DNA from: Linanthus parryae
Taxonomy: Eukaryota; Streptophyta; Magnoliopsida; Ericales; Polemoniaceae
NCBI GenBank assembly: GCA_023055425.1
Contig: JALGPY010000001.1
Span: 137,913,368 to 137,977,367, forward strand
Reading direction: 5' to 3'
DNA: 64,000 bases
Shown piece by piece: positions 54,730 through 64,000 of the stretch. The notes under the pieces are model-generated. The model was not told the DNA's origin. It ran no database searches and saw only the letters and a program-made list of their open reading frames with translations. How positions within the stretch are numbered: the first letter of the stretch is position 1; each line of letters starts with the position of its first letter. Position numbers and translations under genes: made by a program.

Positions 54730-55990
54730 ACAAACCCTAGCTCAAGCAATTCGGACACTCCATCTGTTAATCCACTCTACACACAGTGGTTAACCATAGA
54801 TCATCATCTCAAAAGTGCCTTGTTAGCTTCAATTGTTGCTTCTGTATTGCAAATCATCTTGCATCTATCTCATGCTCATCATATCTGGACTGCTTTAGAA
54901 ACTCGGTATGCGTCACTGTCCTGATCTCACATTCATCTGCTCAAAATGCGTTTGTCCACTGTTATGAAAGGCTCTTCTTCCATTACTGCTTATCTTGATC
55001 AAATTAAGCACATCACAGACCAGTTAGCTCAGGTTAATGAACTGATCACTGAAGAAGATCTCATACTGTATATTCTAAAAGGACTTCCTGCAGAATATGA
55101 TCATTTTAAGTCCACTATTCGAGTTCGTGCTGTTCCGAGTTTTGTGGATGAGTTAAGCACTCTGTTGATCTCTGAAGAATTTTTCATCAGTCTAATTCCT
55201 CTAAGACTTCTGTGTCATCTCTACCTGTCCATGGTTTCACTCCATCTTCAATGGATGCTACTGAGGCTGTGACTGCTTATCAAGCTTCCTTCAAGCCCAA
55301 ATCTACTGGATCTTACAATAATTTCAACAAGAATTATTACAAGAAACATAATTCTTCTAGTGCTTCCATTTTGTGCCCTTACAACAACACTCAAGCTAGT
55401 TCATCTTTCAAAACTGGTATTGGCTCTTCTGCCACTCATGCTCCTGATCATAGTTTTCATAACCGGACCGGTCATCGAACCGGCGAGGGCATGATTTATG
55501 GTTCGACCGGTCGAACCGGTGGTCCGACCGGTAGAACCGCATGTTTATTTAATAATGTATAAATTAATAAATATATATATATGTATTATATAAATTGATG
55601 AGTATGTAAATACAACACAAAAAATGCATCATTTCAAAAAAAACACAAAAAATGCATCATTAGAGAGTGGTAGTCCACTAAAATTTGCAAAAACCTTCCT
55701 CTAAAAAAAAAAAATTGCAAAAACCGCTTGAACCGGACAAAAACCGGCCGGTTAGGCGGTTTTCATAAAACCGGCCGGTTTTAACCGGTTTTGGCCGGTT
55801 TTTTAGCAACAACGGTCTAATATATTAACCGGACCGGTCTCGGCTGATTTGACCGGTCGAACCGGTCGAACCGCCGGTCCGGTCCGGTTATGAAAACTAT
55901 GCTCCTGATATTGTTTGCAAAATCTGTGGGAAATCAAGGCATACTGCCAGGGATTGTTGGTTTAGATTGTATACATCAAGATTTGCTATG
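54730..55990 (+). pseudogene. Gag of element D (frameshifted, MITE-interrupted)
   Basis: The N-terminal PLYTQWLTIDHHLKSALLASI and HHIWTALETRYASLS match the UBN2/Retrotran_gag Copia domain. A stop follows, then KGSSSITAYLDQIKHITDQL and ILKGLPAEYDHFKSTIRVR in another frame. A third frame carries the Ser/Asn-rich linker. The zinc knuckle KICGKSRHTARDCW (CX2CX4HX4C) lies beyond the MITE at about 55912-55960. At least two frame changes and one stop are present. It formed the particle protein of the element. Confidence 0.82.
55449..55901. mobile_element. hAT-like MITE inserted in Copia gag
   Basis: 453 bp with terminal inverted repeats CATAGTTTTCATAACCGGACC / reverse complement, flanked by 8-bp direct duplications CTCCTGAT (55441-55448 and 55902-55909). 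An 8-bp duplication is typical of hAT. The interior is AT-rich, with many ACCGGTCGAACCGG subterminal repeats and no coding capacity. Confidence 0.88.
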
Positions 55991-56029
55991 AGGAATGGTC
56001 CCAAGAAGGCTTATCACACTTATGCTGCA

Positions 56030-57650
56030 CCAATGACACCCAATTCAGTCACACCTCCACCATCACATATGCCATGGCTCTTGGATTCTGGTGCTACACA
56101 TCATGTCACCAACAATTTTTCAACTATGACTGCACCAACACCTTATCAAGGGCATGACTCTATTCACATTGGTGATGGCTCAGAAATACCTATTCAATAC
56201 AATGGGACTGGTAACATTTCTCTTCCTCATAGAAGCTTTCATCTTTCCAATATCTTGTATTCAACTCAATTTTCTCACAATTTACTTTCTGTTCACCAAT
56301 TTGCCACTGACAATACTGTACATTGTCCTTTAACTCTAAGGGTTTCTTCATACAGGACAACGCTACCCTGGCTATCACTCACCAAGGCCCATGTAGAAAT
56401 GGTATGTACACCCTTTCCAACCTCACATCAGCCTCCCCATCACCATCTGCATTCTTTACATCTCTCAGAGAAGCTGCAACTTCTCTCTGGCACAAGAGAC
56501 TTGGTCATCCAAATGCCTCTGTGTTACAAGCTTTAGCCAACACACTTAGTGTCAAGTTTCATCATTCTACTTTATTATGTACTTCTTGTGCTGTTTCTAA
56601 ATCTCATAAATTGTCATTTCAACATAGTGTATCTGTTTCTACTGCACCTTTTCAACTAGTACACTCTGATGTATGGGGTCCTTCCCCCTTTATCTCTTTC
56701 AAAACTACAAGTTCTATGTCATTTTCCTTGATGAATTCACTAAATTTACTTGGCTTTATCCTCTTAAGTCTAAAGACCAAACTTATGCTCCCTATTTGCA
56801 TTTCTCAGCTCTTGTTAAAACTCAGTTCTCTGCCACTATAAAAGTGTTTAGAACTGACAATGGGACTGAGTATCTCAATCATGATTTTGCTCTCTTCTTG
56901 CAATCACAAGGGTCTATTCACCAAACTACCTGCACTTACAACCCTAAACAAAATGGGAAAGCAGAAAGAAAACACAGACACCTTGTGGAAACAGCCATCA
57001 CACTCTTTACTCAAGCAAACTTACCACCTACATACTGGCTTGAAGCAATAACCACAGCCAATTTTTTGATCAATAAACTTCCAAAATCTTCTCTTCAAAA
57101 CAAGTCTCCTCATTTTCTTCTTCACAAACATCACCCTGATTACTCACTACTTAAGACCTTTGGTTGCCTGTGCTATCCCTGGTTAAGACCATATGCACCT
57201 AACAAAATTCATACCAGATCTACACCCTGTATATTTCTGGGGTATTGCCTTACCACCAAGGGATACAGGTGTATGGATGTGACAACCAAAGTTGTCTATG
57301 TTTCAAGACATGTAGTATTTGATGTGCACATTTTTCATTTTCATTCCAAAACATCTAATTCACCCTCTTTCCACACAACTAATTACACTTCATATTGGAG
57401 TTTTCTTACTCCTATTTTTCTCAGTCATTCCAACAATACATCACCACCACCTACCTCTCCTGCTATACACTCTGCACCCTCTCCCACTTTACAGTCTCCT
57501 AATTCATCTACCTCTTCATCTACACGTATTTCCACATCCCTTCACTCACCAATCCCCCCTCTCCTCCTACCCCCCCCCCCCCTACACAACACTCTTCTGC
57601 TACATCTCATCCCATGCTCACCAGATCTAAAACTGGTATCACCAAACCCA
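56030..57650 (+). pseudogene. Protease and integrase of element D
   Basis: The protease active site WLLDSGATHHVT is at about 56073-56105. GAG-pre-integrase (SLWHKRLGHPNASVL ... CTSCAVSKSHKL) supplies the HHCC residues. The catalytic core has SDVWGPSP, then in the next frame FRTDNGTEYL and QNGKAERKHRHLVE. A FGCLCYPWLRPY ... FLGYCLTTKGYR ... YVSRHVVFDV C-terminal segment closes it. Homology changes frame within the protease region near 56330 and in the core near 56670, so it is not translatable as one protein. Confidence 0.85.
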
Positions 57651-59240
57651 ATCCCAAATATTGCAACACTGTTACTGTCTCTTCTTCACCTTCTGAACCT
57701 ACATCCTGTGAAGAGGCTTCTCTCAGCCCTCAATGGCTCTCAGCCATGAATGAGGAGTATGAAGCTCTAATGCAGCAGCACACATGGTCTTTGGTGCCAC
57801 TCCCCTTTGGTAGAAAGGCTATTGGTTGCGAATGGGTTTTTAAACTCAAGAGAAATGCAGATGGCACCATTAATAGATACAAGGCTAGGTTAGTGGCTAA
57901 GGGTTTTCATCAGAAGGAAGGAGTTGATTACTCAGAAACCTTTAGTCCAGTGGTGAAACATCAAACAATAAGGGTGGTTCTTACTATGGCAGTCAAGTTT
58001 AATTGGAGTGTCAGGCAGTTAGGTGTCTCCAATGCCTTCCTCCATGGACTATTACAAAAATAAGTCTACATGCAGCAGCCACCTGGGTTCAATGTGTCTC
58101 AGAGCCTAGTCTGCAAACTACACAAATCCTTCTATGGATTGAAACAAGCCCCCAGGGCATGGTTCACTATGTTCTCATATTTTCTGCTAAAGAAAGGATT
58201 TCATGCTTCTGGTGCAGATTCTTCTCTCTTTGTGCAGCACACCTCAACCTCATTTACAGTTATTCTACTATATGTGGATGATATCTTGGTTACAGGCACC
58301 AATGATGCCCACATTTCTTCATTAATCTCTCATATGCAGACTGTTTTTGCTCTTAAAGATCTGGGATCCTTTTCCTATTTCTTAGGCATTGAAGTGAGTA
58401 GGAGTTCTAATGCTATGCATCTTCATCAAACAAAATATGCTCATGATTTGTTAAAGAAAGCTGGCCTTCAAGACTGTAAGCCTTGTGACTCTCCAGTATC
58501 AGTAAAAGAACCACTTCTTCTAGATGGTGATCTTCCCTTCTCTAATCCTTCTCCCTTCAGAAGTATGGTTGGTGCTCTGCAATATCGGACCATTACTAGA
58601 GTTGATATTCAGTTTGCAGTCAACAGTCTCTGTCAGAAGATGCATCTTCCCACCAACAAAGATTATGTGGCACTAAAGAGATTCCTTAGATTTGTCAAAG
58701 GCACTATTTCACATGGTCTTCATATAGGATCATCAGTTGAGTTCTTATGTGCATTTACAGATGCTGACGGGGCTGGTTCTTCTGTGGATAGAAGATCTAC
58801 ATCTGGTTTCTGCATATTTTTTTTGGAGATACTCTGATTTCTCGGTGTTCCAGAAAGCAACACACAGTAGCAAGATCATCTACAGAAGCAGAATACAGAG
58901 CAATGGCTACAGCTGCTGCAGAATTAAAGTGGTTAGGCTACATCTTGTCTGATCTCTGTATTCAGTTTTATCAGTCTCCCTTATTGCTTTGTGATAATAT
59001 GTTTGCACTCTCCCTAGCTAAGAATCCAGTATTCCATGCTAGAACAAAGCACATTGAGATAGACTTGCATTTTGTGAGAGAGCAAGCTCAATCCAAACTT
59101 CTCAGATTAGCCCACATTCCTACTCAAGATCAATTGGCTGATGTGTTCACCAAACCTCTATCAACTCAAATATTCCAAGATCTGCAAAAGAAAATTCATA
59201 TCTTGCCTTCATCATTAGTTTTCTGTGTTTTTTGGGGTTG
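57614..59240 (+). pseudogene. Reverse transcriptase and RNase H of element D
   Basis: Copia [35 protein letters not shown], then VYMQQPPGF, KLHKSFYGLKQAPRAWF and the catalytic YVDD at 58270-58281. A TAA at about 58061-58063 interrupts the frame just before VYMQQPPGF, where Glu is usual. RNase H has DADGAGSSVDRRSTSG, then a one-base slip in a T8 run near 58817. STEAEYRAMATAAAELKWL, LLCDNMFALSLAKNP, ARTKHIEIDLHFVRE and the DQLADVFTKPL end follow in the new frame. Confidence 0.88.
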
Positions 59241-59641
59241 TATTTGTAGTTTAGCGAAGTTGGGTGTGTGTTAGAATATGGGTTGTATTTGTAGTTTAGC
59301 AAAGTTGGGTGTGTTAGAATATGGGTTGTATTTGTAGTTTAGCAAAGTTGGGTGTGTGTTAGAATATGTGATTTAATCCAAACTTCTCAGATTAGCCCAC
59401 ATTCCTACTCAAGATCAATTGGCTGATGTGTTCACCAAACCTCTATCAACTCAAATATTCCAAGATCTGCAAAAGAAAATTCATATCTTGCCTTCATCAT
59501 TAGTTTTCTGTGTTTTTTGGGGTTGTATTTGTAGTTTAGCAAAGTTGGGTGTGTGTTAGAATATGGGTTGTATTTGTAGTTTAGCAAAGTTGGGTGTGTT
59601 AGAATATGGGTTGTATTTGTAGTTTAGCAAAGTTGGGTGTG
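59089..59641 (+). repeat. Tandem duplication of the RNase H end and PPT/LTR junction of element D
   Basis: About 285 bp (ATCCAAACTTCTCAG ... to the LTR start) is present twice, the second copy beginning near 59377. Each copy ends in repeats of a 39-43 bp unit made of TTTGTAGTTTAGCAAAGTTGGGTGTG (PPT side) joined to TGTTAGAATATG (LTR start). Confidence 0.85.
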
Positions 59642-59853
59642 TGTTAGAATATGTGATTTAGAATAACTATAGGGTCATATGTGTAAATACTGAAAGTAGC
59701 TAACAACTACTTAACAACGCCTAATGAGTTTGTTAGAAATTAATGAGAAGTTAGTTTTCCATTTCTGCTGTTCATCTTCTTCCCTCTTCTTCTTCTCTCT
59801 CCTCTGTAGATGTTAGGGTTCTTGATTAATTCATAGATTCTTCATCTTCTACA
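59642..59853 (+). repeat. 3' LTR of element D
   Basis: 212 bp, about 2.4% different from the 5' LTR by eye. Confidence 0.92.
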
Positions 59854-60040
59854 ATGAATTTGATTGTTGGATTAAAAGAAATCCAAGTTGGCACAACAAA
59901 GCATTTTTGTAAAGGAAAATCCTGAGCTGTTTTAGTAAATAGACGATGCAGACAAATATTTTTGGCATTTTCAGTTTGGTAATTATTATTTTGGAGTTGC
60001 TTTAAGTTTCGAAATGACAATATCAGACATGATAGAATAA

Positions 60041-60481
60041 GGGCTAGTTTGGTAATGTTGTGGCGTTAGAAAGCTGCTGTGTAGAAAGCACTGTGAGAAA
60101 GTAGTTGTGAGAATCTACACAAAAAGTGTTCCGTAAACTCCGTATAAAATTTGTTGTGGAAAAACACTGTTGACATTATGTGTTTGGTAATTAGTGCTTT
60201 AGACATGTCGTTAATGTCAAAACAAAAATTTCAGACATGATATAATAAATAGTACTATCACAATAAAATATTATTAATATTTATTAATAGATAATGATGC
60301 CAAACGATAAATTAATCAAAAAACAGGTTGTAGAAAGCAACCCCTCCCCTGCATTTCAAAAGCTGTTGCGGGAAAGCAGTTGCTTTTTAGAAAGCAGAAA
60401 AACAAAACTTTACCACAAAAATACTGGTTTTGGATTCGAAAAGCAGTGTTCTAGAAAGCAAAAGCATTACCAAACGGGCTC
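60041..60481. mobile_element. MITE, hAT-like
   Basis: Ends GGGCTAGTTTGGTAATG and CATTACCAAACGGGCTC are imperfect inverted repeats. About 440 bp of AT-rich, non-coding sequence with further internal inverted GAAAGCA motifs. The flanking 8-mers TAGAATAA and TAAATAAT are only partly alike, so the target duplication is uncertain. Confidence 0.65.
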
Positions 60482-60574
60482 TAAATAATGTTAGTAATGT
60501 AAATAATCTATTATGGTTTTTTTTAGAAGAAATCTATAAAGTTTATTGTTATGGCATATTAAGGTAATCATGTT

Positions 60575-60576
<2 letters not shown>

Positions 60577-60660
<84 letters not shown>

Positions 60661-60690
60661 CAACAACAACAACAACAACTAAAACAACAA
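60577..60690. repeat. (AAT)n-(AAC)n compound microsatellite
   Basis: About 80 bases of AAT triplets followed by about 30 bases of AAC triplets. Confidence 0.97.
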
Positions 60691-60719
60691 CAACATCATT
60701 AATAATGTTATGTAAATAG

Positions 60720-60800
60720 GTGATAGCTCAAGTGGTCGAGCATTTAAAAGCTTCTGCATCAAATCCGTCAGGTCCGGGTTCAAACCTAGTAGACGACAAA
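60720..60800 (+). repeat. tRNA-like Pol III box pair, probable SINE fragment
   Basis: TAGCTCAAGTGG (60724-60735) fits an A box and GGGTTCAAACC (60776-60786) fits a B box, at tRNA-like distance. The sequence between them does not form a tRNA cloverleaf and no acceptor stem is visible, so this is a tRNA-derived SINE head rather than a tRNA gene. Confidence 0.5.
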
Positions 60801-61272
60801 CAGGTAAGACTGAAAAAAGAGGTAATAGCGTAATTAATATAAATAATATATTATAGTTTATTATTGTGGCATAATAACATCTATTTATAAAATTTTCGAA
60901 AAAAGAAGATCCCGAAAAGCAACTCATCCTACCCTCCTCTACCACTTCAGTGGAAAGGAGTTGCTATATTAAAAAGCAGATAAATACTAATACTCTTAGG
61001 TGTTTTTTTTTCCCAAATTTCTTAGGTTGTATTTTGTAATCATGATTTGAATTTGAATTTGAAATCTAAAATTTTAAATTCTTAAATTTCAAATCCAAAT
61101 GGATTTGAAAATCTTCGTTTAGATACTAAGCCTAATTTTAAATTTGAATTCGCTACAGGAGTTCATTATTTAATGTCTAAAAGTTAACAAAAAATGTAGT
61201 TGTCCTAATGGCAAATGCACCTCTCTAAAGTCTCGGACCCGTGAGTGAGTATGAGGTTTCAATTGCCCCCAC
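60801..61272. other. AT-rich repeat-like DNA
   Basis: Contains palindromic TTTGAATTTGAAATC-type motifs at 61045-61150 that recur inverted at about 63070-63160, possibly ends of a decayed element enclosing the MITEs between them. No gene. Confidence 0.35.
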
Positions 61273-62895
61273 TAGGGCTGAGCAAAAACTCGCAGACTCG
61301 GCCGACCCAAACCGAGCCAACCCGATAGTGAACAAAACCGAAGGTTCTTTGATTGGGTCTGGGTTAAGACTCTCCAACCCGGCCACTAATTGGGTGATTC
61401 ACTGGTCTGGGAATTTTTTACCCGATTAAACTCGACCCGATTGTTATATTAACCTCTACATCTATCATAAATTACAACACCTACCTATCCTTATCCAGTG
61501 GTACTAATGTTTATCACTTTAGGCCTCGTTTGCGTAGAGGATATGATATGCAGGGATAAGACTTATGCTGGGATATGAGCAAGGATATAAATGCTGCCAG
61601 ATAAGCCGTGATAAGATATGCTGGATGTCTGCGTTTGGATGCTGTCGGATATGATGCAGAATATGAAGCATGATATGTGCCAAAATGACTGTAACACCCT
61701 CGGTGTTGTTAGTTTGTATAAAAGGTTGTATATTTCAAATTGATGAGGAAAAATGTAACAAAATGTATCAGTATTTATGCTTTTGAATTTTCATACTCTT
61801 TTTTCTACACTATAGCTATGTTGTCAAAATATATACAAAATGTATATTAAAACGTAAAATAAACTTGTAGTAACATGCAAGCATAACAAATATTCATGGA
61901 TACAACATGGTCATATCTTAATATGGAGTACAAATTAATAGTACTTATTGGCATATTGGCATGGTGTTAGAAAACCTACAATAAACAAGTTATATTAAAC
62001 GAACGAAATTTCAACAAGCACGGTAAAATATCTTCATATTTATCTCAACCATACATACTCAAATAAAGTTATGCAATCCCAAATAGTAGTTATCAAACCA
62101 ATGAGGACCTCCTCCAAAATAAATGTACCAAAACTTTGAGCTAGTTCACATAGTTATGCAATCCCAAAATAAAGTTATCAATGTAAGGAATCATAGTTAC
62201 ATAGTTTGTGGGGGTATTTTTATCAACCTACTAACATCCTAATATGCTATATTTTCTTATCCGAGCTTATACCTCCATGTTGGTGGTATAAAATTTCTTC
62301 ATTAAAAGCTCCATCCACATAAGGAAACATAACTTATCCCCTCTCTTATCCGACAGCCAAAAACTTGATAAAACAAGAGAGGGTATAAGTTATCTTATGC
62401 TCCCTCCTTATCCTCTACCCAAACGAGGCCTTATTGTTTTATACTTATACCTAGCCGCCTAGAAGTGAGGGAGAGGGGGAGGGAGAGAGAAAAGTGACTT
62501 GTAGTAACTGGGTTCCAAAGCAGAGAGATGGGAAAGAGGAAGTCGACTGCTTCTTCTCCAACAACAACACTTCTTCTCCATAACAACACTTCTTCTCCAT
62601 CTTTGGCGAGTCCATCACAAGCTCACAACAGAGGAAGATGCTAAGACCGGGCGAATCGTTCTGATTGATTCTTATCCATCTTCGGAAAGTCTCTTCTCAA
62701 CCTCCGATCTCTGTTTTTGCCTCTTTTGGGGGTTTCTTATCCATCACCGAACCCGGTCCTACCCGACAAACCTGAAATCAACGGGTTTCACCTATGCTTC
62801 GATTGGGGCCGGACTTAGGATCCCCATACCCGAGAGGTCGGGTCGGTTGCCGGAATGCCGGAATATCCGGCCGACTCGACCCGTGCTCAGCCCTA
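61273..62895. mobile_element. hAT-like non-autonomous element containing another MITE
   Basis: Terminal repeats TAGGGCTGAGCA at the left and its reverse complement at the right; inner parts rich in ACCCGA/TCGGGT. Flanks share a CCCCC run, so the target duplication cannot be fixed. The Harbinger-type MITE at 61522-62430 lies inside. No transposase. A 20-bp unit with CTTCTTCTCCAT is tandemly repeated near 62545-62605. Confidence 0.6.
61522..62430. mobile_element. Harbinger/Tourist-like MITE nested in the previous element
   Basis: 909 bp with inverted ends GGCCTCGTTTGCGTAGAGGAT (left) and ATCCTCTACCCAAACGAGGCC (right), flanked by TTA on both sides (61519-61521, 62431-62433). A 3-bp TTA duplication is typical of PIF/Harbinger. 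The interior is AT-rich and non-coding, with no transposase. Confidence 0.8.
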
Positions 62896-63760
62896 GTGCC
62901 CCCCAATAGCACTTTTTTAAATGATTCTCTTGAAGCCCAAAGATGGGAAGTTGGTTTCATTTGCTGAAGTCGCATTATGATAACTTGGCTTCATCGCAAA
63001 AGCGACATGGATTTCAAGTTTTGCCTCTTGTGTTAAAATTTCAAATTATTCACGATTTGGTCTTTGATTTACTTCAAATCAAATCCGAGTCCCTATAAGA
63101 TATCCAAACGTTGGATTTCATTTGAAATCATTCCAAATTCAAATCCACCTCCAAATCCAACATTAACCGAACGAACCCTTAATTTATTACAGATGATGTT
63201 TTTGGCATAAAGTACAATGCTCTTAAATGTATACGTATTGCCAAACCGACTTTTAGTATCAACCACTGGTTGAAAATTATGATTATAATCAAAGATACCT
63301 CCGGTCCCCAGCCATTATCATCAACTAGGCGTGACCCCGCGCGGGACTTAGGAGCATTCATACATATATTATTTACTTCAATATAAATGATACATAATTC
63401 GGTAAAGTGCCAAATACCATTCATTCCTAGGAATAACACAAAGGGTTCAAAGTTGGAAATACGTTGTAATTTGGGAGCGATGTTTTGGTAATGTGCCAAG
63501 TGGCAGGTCGTCCCTGGGGAGTAACGCAATAACTCTTATGCCAGTGAGCACTGCAATGAAGCTAACGTAATTCTGTCCTTTTATCTTATGTGCATCATTT
63601 AATGCTTGTCTGACATTCAAGCTTAACAATTATTTTCCTTTCATGACTTTTCAAGGCATGTGTTCCTCAACGGGCTGGAGGTGAACAATATTTAATTTTA
63701 TATCTCTTAATATTTCTCAGAATCTTAATGCCTCTAAGAGTGTAGGAAATAAACAGTAAA
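62896..63760. other. Intergenic DNA
   Basis: No gene recognised. A CTAGGCGTGACCCCGCGCGGG segment at 63328-63348 is GC-rich against an AT-rich background and could be the end of another repeat. Confidence 0.35.
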
Positions 63761-63945
63761 ATTGTAGTTTATTTTGACGAACAATCATTAAAGCACAAAG
63801 AGTGTACCCACCACGATAGGCTATAGGAGAAGTTTATTTTGACGAACAATATTTGATGAACAACCTGAATGATTCTAAGAGCGAAGGATGTAAACTATGA
63901 AGAAGTTTATTTTGACGAACAATTATTGAAACACAAAGTGTGTGT
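63761..63945 (+). repeat. Dispersed direct repeats with AGTTTATTTTGACGAACAAT
   Basis: Three copies of the 20-mer begin near 63767, 63831 and 63904, two followed by ATTxAAxCACAAAG. Spacing is 64-73 bp, so this is a decayed short tandem array running towards the window end. Confidence 0.7.
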
Positions 63946-64000
63946 ACCGACCATGATATGGGCGTAATTCCTCAAAATATTAGTTATTTTTTTATTCTTA

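Larger units (their letters stand above)
54494..59853 (+). mobile_element. Element D: Ty1/Copia retrotransposon
   Basis: The 212-bp LTRs at 54494-54705 and 59642-59853 begin TGTTAGAATATG and end ACA, with about 5 differences. PBS TGGTATCAGAGCC follows the 5' LTR. The order gag, protease, integrase, RT, RNase H is that of Copia. A 453-bp hAT-like MITE is inserted in gag. The 3' end before the LTR has an extra tandem duplication. I find no matching 5-bp target duplication: the left flank is AGAGA, the right ATGAA. The short LTRs would fit the Ale type, which is tentative. Confidence 0.9.

Noticed and set aside
60720..60800. A functional tRNA gene
   Set aside because: No acceptor stem, anticodon arm or complete cloverleaf; only the Pol III boxes fit.

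Overview
The window is repeat-dominated nuclear DNA of a flowering plant, probably a eudicot. The evidence is the plant-specific LTR retrotransposon lineages (Tat, Athila and Copia), hAT- and Harbinger-type MITEs, and a plant 3-ketoacyl-CoA synthase gene. Nothing bacterial or organellar was seen. I see only one intact host gene, the KCS on the minus strand at 51169-52707.

Layout. Positions 1-3315 hold an older mosaic: AT-rich DNA, a GC-rich block of ACGTCA motifs, two minus-strand LTRs with adjacent primer-binding sites, and an RNase H pseudogene. Positions 3316-44797 are one three-level nest. Element A is a Ty3/Gypsy Tat-type element on the plus strand with 627-bp LTRs and TSD GTAAC. Its reverse transcriptase is split by element B, an Athila-type element at 6911-33397 on the plus strand. 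The integrase of B is split by element C, an Athila-type element at 13346-26844 on the minus strand with TSD GAAGC. The host reading frame can be followed across both insertions. Positions 44803-53900 are gene space: a Mutator-like TIR element, an orphan promoter-like stretch, a partial tandem duplication carrying a truncated KCS copy, and the full KCS gene. Positions 54494-59853 are a decayed Copia element D with a hAT-like MITE in its gag. Positions 60000-64000 hold MITEs (one nested in another), a microsatellite and a tRNA-like Pol III box pair.

Most interesting system. B and C, two related but distinct Athila elements, each carry many copies of a 14-bp near-perfect palindrome of the form TGCGT-N4-ACGCA. 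The central four bases are family-specific: mostly TCAA or TCAG in B, ATAT in C. Almost all copies occur in pairs at fixed spacing, 19-21 bp in B and exactly 18 bp in C. The pairs lie just upstream of a TATA box in the LTR promoter, and again upstream of a second, internal TATA box that precedes an accessory ORF downstream of pol. I infer that an element-specific DNA-binding factor, possibly the accessory ORF product, recognises both promoters. The sequence shows the sites and their placement. The binding is a hypothesis.

Second system. Element A carries, antisense to its pol and near its 3' LTR, a five-exon gene (43415 to 39101, minus strand) encoding a plant-mobile-domain-like protein. Its splice sites are canonical and keep phase at all four introns. 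The copy is broken by nonsense and frameshift changes.

All element genes here look degraded except gag-pro of C and the accessory ORF of B. LTR divergence counted by eye is about 3% for A, 1.5% for B, 1.8% for C and 2.4% for D, so all are fairly recent insertions.
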